NCBI GenBank assembly: GCA_030068075.1
Contig: CM057835.1
Coordinates: 24,210,930 to 24,274,929 of the forward strand
DNA from: Paguma larvata
Taxonomy: Eukaryota > Chordata > Mammalia > Carnivora > Viverridae
Direction of reading: 5' to 3'
Length of the DNA: 64,000 nt
Part shown: piece after piece, positions 59,501 through 64,000 of the stretch
How the letters are laid out: each line of letters begins with the position of its first letter
Numbering within the stretch: the first letter of the stretch is position 1
Notes under the pieces: model-generated
The model's database searches: none
Told to the model about the DNA's origin: nothing
Seen by the model: the letters and a program-made list of their open reading frames with translations, nothing else
Program-made: the position numbers and the translations under genes

Positions 59501-60457
59501 CCGTTCCAGGTAGCACTGGGACATGTTAAGGAAGGCAAGGCTTTCCCATTCATTCAAATTAACCCTCCCACAAGTACATAAAGCGACACAGACCAGCATC
59601 GTTTGGCCCAACCTCAGCAGACTAGCAGAAGACGAAATAATGGGGTGGGGTTTAGGGGATCTCCCCTCTCCATTGCTTAGCTAATAGATTTGGCACACCC
59701 AATGGGTGATCCTACCCTCACTCCATTAGGGCAGCCTTCCTCTAATGAAAGGAACTCCAAAGAAAAGCTAGCAGCTAGGAAGAGGAAGGTGAAGGAGAGA
59801 GGTAGGCAAAGGAAGAGGGGGGATCGGAAAGGGTGTTGGGGAGGAGGAGGCTGGCAACCTGGGGTAATAAGCCTAGCAGCTTCTGGGCACAGGTTCCTCA
59901 CCAAATGCTCTCTGCCAGCGCTAATCAAGCCAGAGCCAGCTACCCTTGCCACCTTAACTTTCCAAACACCTACACCCAGACTGCAAGGAGGGGCACCAAG
60001 AAACTTAGCTCTTTCTAACAACCTTTCTCGCTGGCACAGGACAAGGTTGAAGAGGAGCGGGCGGCCGACTCGGCTGGCTGGACAGCACCGATCCAGGGAA
60101 TCTTAGCGTGGAAGGGGGTGGCGCGAGAGGGTGAGCGCGGGCCGGCGCGCACACCCGCCTGCGGCCTCTCGCACGCGGTGCTGGGGATGCACTTCCGAAG
60201 CGCCAAGAAACATGTGAGCTGCAAAGTTGATTAGGAGGGGCAAATGGGCAGTGAAAAGGAAAGAGGCTTTCGCAGATACCAGGAGGGGCCAGACGGAGAG
60301 GGGGCATGGCCCAGAGAAGCCGGGGGTGGGTGGGGGGTAGTAAGAGTAAGTGCACGTTACCTTGCAGCCGACCCTCCGGACCGGGGGGTGTGGGGCTTCC
60401 CGCCGCAAAGCAACAATGGACGCTCCAGAGGCAGAGCAGAGGAACGGAGTTTCGCAT
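40889..60457 (-). CDS. LIPG: Endothelial lipase, complete gene (10 coding exons)
   Basis: LIPG is a secreted triglyceride-lipase-family enzyme that acts mainly as an sn-1 phospholipase on HDL at the endothelial surface, held there by heparan sulfate. Ten exons join in frame to 500 residues, the length I recall for the human protein. Residues 1-20 look like a signal peptide. The catalytic triad is Ser169 (in GYSLGAH), Asp193 (in GLDPAGP) and His274 (in CEHER). Expected disulfide pairs are all present: 64-77, 252-272 (enclosing the lid), 297-316, 308-311 and 463-483. A basic heparin-binding stretch lies near 325-337 and contains the proprotein-convertase motif RSKR (327-330). A PLAT/lipoxygenase-homology domain spans about 347-482, and the protein ends SPTVELP. 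N-glycosylation sequons remain at 80, 136, 393 and 491; position 469 is His. No frameshift or stop is present. LPL and hepatic lipase are excluded by length, lid and C-terminus. Confidence 0.97.
40911..43213 (-). other. LIPG: LIPG intron 9
   Basis: 2303 bp between exon 9 and the terminal exon. It holds a nearly full-length SINE (42062-42285), MIR-like relics at 41300-41420 and 42296-42470, and an L2-like 3' end near 43085-43175. Confidence 0.55.
42062..42285 (+). mobile_element. Carnivore SINE, copy 17 (LIPG intron 9)
   Basis: Antisense to LIPG. 13 of 14 bases match between AAGAAAGAGCACAG (42046-42059) and 42286-42299, indicating a fairly young insertion. Confidence 0.93.
43214..43318 (-). 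CDS. LIPG: LIPG coding exon 9 (end of PLAT domain)
   Basis: The exon encodes residues 459-493 (codon 459 completed here) plus two bases of codon 494. It has the last disulfide (Cys463-Cys483) and the sequon Asn491-Glu-Thr. Where human has ...PENTS (sequon at Asn469), this sequence has FDHTS, so that glycosylation site is absent. Acceptor is TTCCTAG and donor is GTAACA. Confidence 0.95.
44185..44370 (+). mobile_element. Carnivore SINE, copy 18, 5'-truncated (LIPG intron 8)
   Basis: Lacks about the first 25 bases of the head. AAGAACCTTTACCAG (44170-44184) and AAGGAACCTTACCAG (44371-44385) flank it, so the truncation happened at insertion. Confidence 0.9.
44386..44620 (+). mobile_element. LINE-1 3' fragment (LIPG intron 8)
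   Basis: 'gaaattaaaacacatgaaagcagc', 'caacagaatggtaag' and 'taaattggtctaaacactttg' are decayed LINE-1 3' text. Confidence 0.6.
45311..45529 (-). CDS. LIPG: LIPG coding exon 8 (PLAT domain)
   Basis: The exon encodes residues 386-458 (codon 386 completed here) plus two bases of codon 459. It contains the sequon Asn393-Ala-Thr and Asn396, the residue altered in the human HDL-raising variant Asn396Ser; the ancestral Asn is present. The tryptophan-containing loop [14 protein letters not shown], implicated in lipid contact in this family, is intact. Acceptor is CTTGCAG and donor is GTAAGG. Confidence 0.96.
46221..46341 (-). CDS. LIPG: LIPG coding exon 7 (start of PLAT domain)
   Basis: The exon encodes residues 346-385 plus two bases of codon 386. 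The peptide [13 protein letters not shown] opens the C-terminal beta-sandwich (PLAT) domain that helps bind lipoproteins. Acceptor is CCTCGCAG and donor is GTAAGT. Confidence 0.96.
46895..47098 (+). mobile_element. Carnivore SINE, copy 19 (LIPG intron 6)
   Basis: Perfect 15-bp duplication AAAGATTAACTTTCC (46880-46894 and 47099-47113). It lies 170 bases downstream of the exon 6 donor, antisense to the gene. A good candidate for presence/absence polymorphism among felids. Confidence 0.95.
47269..47511 (-). CDS. LIPG: LIPG coding exon 6 (catalytic His, heparin-binding and cleavage site)
   Basis: The exon encodes residues 265-345 plus the first base of codon 346. It contains the end of the lid (Cys272), catalytic His274, the pairs Cys297-Cys316 and Cys308-Cys311, and the basic stretch ending in the convertase motif RSKR at 327-330. 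Human has RNKR here as I recall, so the R-X-K-R rule is kept. Acceptor CCCCCAG and donor GTAACC are canonical. Confidence 0.97.
47555..47690 (+). mobile_element. MIR relic (LIPG intron 5)
   Basis: 'aaggcccagagagatgaagtcattcgc...agtcacacgatcagctgg' matches the MIR 3' half. Confidence 0.65.
48120..48660 (+). mobile_element. LINE-1 3' fragment split by a SINE (LIPG intron 5)
   Basis: 'catagaatattgtacagcctttaaaaagag' before the SINE and 'aagaatacgggaagtaaatctacg' after it are LINE-1 3' text. A short CA-rich run is at 48510-48560. Confidence 0.65.
48190..48414 (+). mobile_element. Carnivore SINE, copy 20 (LIPG intron 5)
   Basis: Full-length, antisense to LIPG. AAAAAGAGTA before and AAAAAGAATA after. 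Confidence 0.9.
48966..49187 (-). CDS. LIPG: LIPG coding exon 5 (catalytic Asp, start of lid)
   Basis: The exon encodes residues 191-264 (the first and last codons are split) plus the first base of codon 265. It contains catalytic Asp193 in GLDPAGP, the motif [14 protein letters not shown], and Cys252, which opens the disulfide-closed lid that sets phospholipase preference. Acceptor is CTGTAG and donor is GTGAGT. Confidence 0.97.
49930..50065 (+). mobile_element. MER5A-like hAT fragment (LIPG intron 4)
   Basis: 'ggaaatgcaggtccccaggcccc' and 'gtatctgttccccaagtgatcc' match MER5A. Confidence 0.6.
50314..50520 (+). mobile_element. MER3-like hAT element (LIPG intron 4)
   Basis: Begins CAGTGGTTCTGAGC and includes 'ggcggtgtctggagacac', 'catctagtgggtagagg' and 'ccacaacaaagtg'; nearly full-length, about 207 bp. 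Confidence 0.8.
51455..51720 (+). mobile_element. MIR relic (LIPG intron 4)
   Basis: 'gtggctaggggcaggctctgc...gtgtgaatcctggctctgctac' is a clear MIR 5' core. Confidence 0.75.
51807..52020 (+). mobile_element. Carnivore SINE, copy 21 (LIPG intron 4)
   Basis: Well preserved, antisense to LIPG, with a one-base loss in the head (GCCTGGTGGTTC). Confidence 0.92.
52622..52669 (+). other. G-run block with quadruplex potential (LIPG intron 4)
   Basis: Runs of 6, 4, 7, 7, 4 and 3 G lie within 48 bases of the plus strand, which is the template strand for LIPG. Confidence 0.75.
52924..52952 (+). repeat. (GT)n microsatellite
   Basis: About 14 GT units. Confidence 0.95.
53451..53671 (-). mobile_element. 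Carnivore SINE, copy 22 (LIPG intron 4)
   Basis: The only SINE in the gene that lies in the sense orientation. Its (GA)n tract is at 53475-53498. AAAGCTCTCTTT / AAAGGCCTCTTT flank it. Confidence 0.93.
53945..54150 (+). mobile_element. hAT-like relic (LIPG intron 4)
   Basis: 'ggccagtggttttcaaactgtg' at the start and '...gactgagaagcac' at the end suggest a small non-autonomous hAT element, strongly diverged. Confidence 0.4.
54313..54424 (-). CDS. LIPG: LIPG coding exon 4 (nucleophile elbow)
   Basis: The exon encodes residues 154-190 plus the first base of codon 191. It contains the GXSXG nucleophile elbow GYSLGAH with catalytic Ser169. Acceptor CTGCAG precedes GAGAAGG, and donor GTAGGA follows ATCACAG. 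The exon is too short to stand out on its own, but its phase and its peptide [10 protein letters not shown]...RIT fit between exons 3 and 5 exactly. Confidence 0.97.
54425..55573 (-). other. LIPG: LIPG intron 3
   Basis: 1149 bp, GT-AG. I see no recognisable repeat or gene inside it. Confidence 0.6.
55574..55753 (-). CDS. LIPG: LIPG coding exon 3
   Basis: The exon encodes residues 94-153, in phase 0 at both ends (180 nt). Acceptor TCTCCGCAG and donor GTAAGT are strong. It holds the core strand ANVVVVDWL and the sequon Asn136-Asn-Ser. Residue 111 is Met, where human has Thr in the reference and Ile in a common variant. Confidence 0.97.
55754..57383 (-). other. LIPG: LIPG intron 2
   Basis: 1630 bp with canonical GT-AG ends. 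No recent mobile element is recognisable. A short (GA)n run lies near 57268-57280. Confidence 0.6.
57384..57565 (-). CDS. LIPG: LIPG coding exon 2 (N-terminal lipase domain)
   Basis: The exon encodes residues 33-93. Acceptor CCCCTAG precedes ATGAGCTCC, and donor GTGAGC follows GGATGGACG. It carries the first disulfide pair (Cys64, Cys77), the glycosylation sequon Asn80-Met-Thr and the strand FFIIHGWT, which is characteristic of vertebrate extracellular lipases and supplies part of the oxyanion hole. The segment 33-50 diverges from the human sequence more than the rest of the exon, as expected for the N-terminal spacer. Confidence 0.96.
57566..60008 (-). other. LIPG: Rest of LIPG intron 1
   Basis: No SINE was seen. 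An L2-like 3' end lies at 59230-59420. The stretch 57930-58230 contains two partly inverted blocks (TTTTCAGATTTTAGAAAG near 57950 and TTGAAAGATTCTGGATTTTGG near 58214) that look like an old palindromic DNA transposon I cannot name. Confidence 0.5.
59230..59420 (+). mobile_element. LINE-2 3' end (LIPG intron 1)
   Basis: 'cactgaaacgtaagctccgcgagcagggg' and 'gcgcctggcgctgaacaggcac' follow the L2 3' consensus. Confidence 0.55.
60009..60360. other. GC-rich start of LIPG intron 1
   Basis: The first 350 bases of intron 1 stay CpG-rich (60120-60180 contains CGCGGGCCGGCGCGC). This suggests the island extends into the intron and may include downstream promoter elements. Confidence 0.45.
60361..60457 (-). 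CDS. LIPG: LIPG coding exon 1 (signal peptide)
   Basis: The exon encodes residues 1-32 plus the first base of codon 33. The ATG at 60457-60455 is the only ATG between the inferred cap site and the donor on this strand, and it has A at -3. The protein begins [11 protein letters not shown], a hydrophobic signal peptide likely cleaved after about residue 20 (CCFAAG|SP). The exon ends CTGCAAG followed by the donor GTAACG. Intron 1 is 2795 bp. Confidence 0.95.
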
Positions 60458-60740
60458 GCTTCCCCTCCACACCCCCTCTCCCGAAACAGGACTGAAAAAG
60501 AAGAACACCTCTCGGGGTGTTCTTACCACCAGCGCAGTGCGCGCTGGTAAGACCCGAAGTGGGCAGCCCTCTCTCGACCAGGGAGAGCGTGGTGGCCTTA
60601 GCCAGCTGAAGGTGACGGCGGAAGGGAAAACTTGGCTAAACTGAGCCGCGAGGAGTGGCGAGGGGTCTGAAGGGGCTTGAACTAGGTCTGCCCTCCACCC
60701 GTGCCGCCCGCCGGGGAAGCCAGGACTCGCCGCTGTCACT
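60458..60740 (-). other. LIPG: LIPG 5' untranslated region
   Basis: The start near 60735-60742 is placed by similarity to the human 5' end as I recall it (GACAGCGGCGAGTCC on the minus strand) and by the TATA-like box about 30 bases upstream. The leader contains no ATG and is open in the LIPG frame throughout. Two adjacent hairpins lie at 60501-60548. Confidence 0.75.
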
Positions 60741-60860
60741 CCTCGAGCTCCCGGCGAGGTAGTTTTTTAAAGTATGGGAGTCATCTGACCCATCGCCAGA
60801 TGGTGATTTGCATAATTTATTCCCATCCCCGGACTCTGATTGGTTACACCTTCGCTGACG
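60741..60860 (-). promoter_or_regulatory. LIPG: LIPG core promoter
   Basis: Reading toward the gene on the minus strand: a CCAAT box (AACCAATCAG, 60845-60836), an octamer ATGCAAAT (60813-60806) and a TATA-like ACTTTAAAAAACT (60774-60762) sit about 100, 70 and 30 bases before the inferred cap site. The order and spacing are those of a regulated polymerase II promoter. GC-rich DNA lies on both sides, but this block itself is AT-richer. Confidence 0.65.
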
Positions 60861-60869
60861 CCGGAACCT

Positions 60870-61280
60870 AGACTCCCCAAAGTTTGAATGAAAGCGCCGC
60901 ACACCCACCGCGTGGACGCTCGGCGGGCGCAGCCTCGCGCCCAGCCCCGCCCGCCCCGCTGGCAGCCGAGCTCCCGCCGCCCCACTTCCTCCTAGTGCCC
61001 ACTCTCGGATCTCAGGTTCTCCGTCGCCCCTGCCGCCCCAGGGGGGGACACTGCCCCGAAAAGCCGCGCCCCGCTGGGGACGCGATCCGCAGAGAAGCAG
61101 GGTTAGCCTCTCCAAAGTGCGCCCTAAGTGAGCTTTCCGCGCCGCGAGCCAAGGGTCAGGATGGAGGAGAGCCACCTGGTCACCCTTTTGGTCCTTCTCC
61201 TCTCGCGCCCCACCCCCCACCCCCAGCGAGGCCCGCGACAGGTGCATAAGGAGCGACTGGACACGGACTTGACGCGGCAG
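60870..61280. promoter_or_regulatory. GC- and CpG-rich block upstream of LIPG
   Basis: Dense CG dinucleotides (for example GCGCCGC, CGGCGGGCGCAGCC) mark this stretch just beyond the core promoter. It looks like part of a CpG island. No protein-coding exon was recognised in it. Confidence 0.6.
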
Positions 61281-61399
61281 AGCTGAGGGACCGTGGGCTG
61301 TGGACTGCGCTTTTCGCACAGTCCCTTCTGGAGTCATTGCTCCGCCACTAGCAGCAAAACTCCAGCTTCTCTAAGGTCGTTCCGTCGTCCGCAATACTC

Positions 61400-61970
61400 G
61401 CGTGTTAACAGTTCCCGAAGCTTAGGGATCTCGGGGAAATTAAAAGAGACAATGGGGCACAGCGCTTAGCGCGGGGCCTGCCAGGAGAAGGAGTAGGCTG
61501 TCTCTTACCTTGGGAGTGGAGCGCTAGAGGGATCCCAGGCCACACTCTCCAAAGGGAACGGTGAGTCAAACTTGGGGGTCTCAGACCTGTAACGATTGCC
61601 AAGTCTCGGCCGACGCGCGTAACTACCTGTTGAGTGGAATTAAGCAACTTCTTCCTTTCCTTCGTCGTGTTTTCCCTCCTGTCCTTCTCTTTGTTGATTC
61701 CGGGTCCCTGCTCCTCCCTCCTGCGCTGGCTCCGGCTCCCTCCCCGAAGCGACCTCGGGACTGAGAGCGGAGAGCGCCGGGGACCTTGGCCGTGAGTCTG
61801 CGTCTGGCGCCCGGAAGCCAAAGCTGCGCCAGGGGCACCCGCGGCCCCGACGGCCCCCGGGGACGCAGAGCTGTGGGAGGGGCAGAAGGGGCCGCGGCGG
61901 GGCTGGGTCCCGCGGTCCCGTCCTGGTCCAGCCAGTCACAGCTGGCTCTGCAAGACTGCACCTTTGACCT
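61400..61970. promoter_or_regulatory. Second GC-rich block with a strong minus-strand splice donor
   Basis: CpG-rich sequence peaks at 61780-61960. On the minus strand a near-perfect donor (CCCAAG|GTAAGAGA) has its exon boundary at 61509. This fits an upstream alternative first exon of LIPG or a separate non-coding transcript. No transcript evidence is available here. Confidence 0.4.
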
Positions 61971-63120
61971 CTAGTAACCCCACCATCACAGGGAACGGGT
62001 CCCACTCCCTCCTGGGGAGGAAAAGCGCCCGGGCAGCCTCGCGCCCCTTTCTCCCTGAGGTTTGGGCCCCAGCCGAGGAGATCAGTGTGGGGAAACCAGT
62101 CCGAAGGAGCAGGTCCTGTTCCAGCCTATCCTTGTTACTTTTGTTACTCCAGCTGCCAACGGAGCACGCTTTGTCCTTCCCGTGCGCTGTAATTGATTAA
62201 CGAGAGGCCGACTGGCTTTATTTTTTGGTATAAAACCCCGTGCACTTTATGGGAAGGTAAGTGGTACCCCCAGATAAGTCGCTTCCGTTCCCCTCCAGCT
62301 CTCCTCCACTGGCGAACAATGCAGACCCAAGTCAAGTATTACCTGCGTTTTGCGGATAGGAAAAGGAAGTCCCGGGAGCAGGCTGTAGGTTTGAAGGACC
62401 TTGGACAACCAGGACTCTCTCCTCTGCTCTCTGTTTAATTTGGGCAGTTGACCTCTAAAATATAAGCTCTTGGGAACTCTGTCTCCATCTGTCATGCCTC
62501 AGAGATGAGGCAGTGGGTAACCTGTGAGCCCAAAATCCCCTTCTCTGTTCTGAGGTGCTCAACGCCATAGTCCCTAGAACTTTAACTGGACAGAGTGATA
62601 TGAGATCCCCTAGGGGAACTCGGTATTCCTGCAAAGCTAGTTATCATACCTGGAAAAGGTGGCGGGGGTTGGGGGAGAAAGAAGGAAAAAACAGATTCGA
62701 CAAAGTCCATACCCATTTCTTTAAACTGCCAAGGCTATTAAACCATTTAAGTGTTATTGCTGGTTGGTTAGAGTGCCCTCCTGTGTCTCTATAATAAAAT
62801 ATAATGTGATAACTGGCCAAGGACATAATGAAATTACAATCACAGCATTAGAGTAATGTGTACCATCAACTGTTTGCTCTGCTTCATACTTTCCAGAAGA
62901 ACCACGAGATTTGGGGAGCCTCCTGTGTGGAGGAAGTCCCCGTCTGAGTTGTGTCAATGGAAAATTCTGGGTTTGTGTTGCAGTCAAAATTTCAAGGTTT
63001 CAGGCTATGCTAAGTAAAGGATTCTGGTCATTCTTTTTGGCTACCAACGTGTGAAGGCACCATTCCGTGTTAAAGGAATGAATTCCCCTCTTAGGAGACC
63101 TCTCCAGCCTCCCTTGCAGT
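61971..63120. other. Unassigned sequence upstream of LIPG
   Basis: GC content falls back to average. No gene or recent repeat recognised. Confidence 0.4.
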
Positions 63121-63130
63121 TAGAGTTCTC

Positions 63131-63354
63131 GTTTTGTTTTGTTTTTTTGTTTATGTTTATTTATTTTTGAGAGACAGAGCATGAGCAGGAGAGGGGCAGA
63201 GAGAGAGAGACAGAGAGAGAGACAGAATCCGAAGCAGGCTCCAGGCTCTGAGCTGTCAGCACAGAGCCCAACGCGGGGCTCGAACCCACAAAGCGTGAGA
63301 TCATGACCTGAGACGAAGTCGGATGCCCAGCCGACTGAGCCACTCAGGTGCCCC
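63131..63354 (-). mobile_element. Carnivore SINE, copy 23
   Basis: Full-length minus-strand copy with perfect 10-bp duplication TAGAGTTCTC (63121-63130 and 63355-63364). Confidence 0.94.
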
Positions 63355-63832
63355 TAGAGTTCTCACTTTAAATTCAGCCAGTCAGACTCTGCCCTGGAAG
63401 CTAGTGAAGCTGGAAGCATGCAGCTTCTCGGCCTGTGGGCAGCGGCACAGGTGGGCGGCCCTGCTTCTCTGGCACAACAGTTGGAAGTGGGATTTAGGCC
63501 CTGCCATCTGCCTGAATGATCTCCGAAGCCTGGTGCCTGTGCCCTACGGAGATTCTGGTTACTACCCACTATCATTTTAATGATTCTCTTCTAAATAAAT
63601 GAGCCGGAAACTATAGTGCTTGCAATAAAGAAGATGGCTTAATCACCATATGTTAATAGAGCAGCTATTACAGCTAAAATACCGGGCTGAGCACCCCCAA
63701 GGAATGTTCAGGAGGCCATCCCTGCTCTCCGGAGCACAAGGTAGAAAGTTAGAAGTGGCAACAACTTGCTGCAGAGGAGTTACCAGGCATTCAGTGCTGT
63801 CCAACAGAAATATAATACAAGCCACATGTCTT

Positions 63833-64000
63833 AATCAGCCCGGGTTGCAGTAACAAAATACCATAGACTAGATGGCTCAAACAACAGAAATTTATTTTCT
63901 CACAGTTCTGAAAGCTAAAAGTCTGAGATTACGATGCTGGCGTGGTTGGGTTCTGATGAAAACCCTCTTCTTGGCTTGTAGATAGCCAACTTCTCACCAT
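63833..64000 (+). mobile_element. LINE-1 3' UTR fragment, cut by the window end
   Basis: 'gttgcagtaacaaaataccatagac...aacagaaatttattttctcacag' is the same LINE-1 3' UTR family as 4123-4572 and 17898-18470. Confidence 0.7.

Noticed and set aside
60005..60739. Open frame of 244 codons covering the LIPG start
   Set aside because: Its middle is LIPG exon 1, but the part after the donor at 60360 is intron and the part before the ATG is leader. It is not a separate gene.
60636..61337. Open frame of 233 codons on the minus strand upstream of LIPG
   Set aside because: Lies in CpG-rich promoter DNA, where stop codons are rare. The composition is low-complexity Arg/Gly/Ser and no domain is visible.

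Overview
This is genomic DNA of a carnivore, almost certainly a feliform and probably a cat (Felidae). I count 23 copies of the tRNA-Lys-headed carnivore SINE in its cat-lineage form: a head like GGGGCGCCTGGGTGGCTCAG, a middle with GCTGACAGCTCAGAGCCTGG, a (CT)n tract and an AAATAAATAAAC tail. Around them lie truncated LINE-1 pieces, old L2/MIR/hAT/Tigger relics and many microsatellites. Nothing prokaryotic is present (no operons, CRISPR or phage).

One protein-coding gene can be assembled, and it is complete: LIPG, endothelial lipase, on the minus strand. Its ten coding exons lie between 60457 (start codon) and 40889 (end of stop codon). All nine introns are GT-AG, all exon phases join, and the predicted protein has 500 residues, the length I recall for human LIPG. 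The triad Ser169-Asp193-His274, ten disulfide cysteines, the lid, the C-terminal PLAT domain and the convertase motif RSKR (327-330) are intact. The promoter (TATA-like box, octamer, CCAAT box) lies at about 60.74-60.85 kb, next to GC/CpG-rich DNA that extends to about 62.0 kb. The 3' UTR is long (about 2 kb), free of recognisable repeats, and ends near an AATAAA at 38883-38888.

Layout: 1-38.8 kb is the region downstream of LIPG. No coding gene is recognisable there, only layered repeats and unrecognised single-copy sequence. 38.9-60.7 kb is LIPG. 60.7-64 kb is the upstream flank: GC-rich DNA, then ordinary sequence, one SINE and a LINE-1 end running off the window.

I found no new multi-gene system. 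The points most worth a second look are: a 43-base inverted repeat (41/43 identical) with arms 1.26 kb apart at 20391/21733; a solo class II-like LTR with a clean 6-bp target duplication inside a LINE-1 at 26145-26955; SINE pairs that share one target sequence; two SINEs that seem to carry short 3'-transduced segments; lineage-specific LIPG changes (Met at the site of the human Thr111Ile variant, loss of the Asn469 sequon); a strong splice donor in the GC-rich DNA upstream of LIPG; and hairpins in the LIPG 5' UTR. Comparisons with human LIPG and with repeat consensus sequences are from memory, not from a search.
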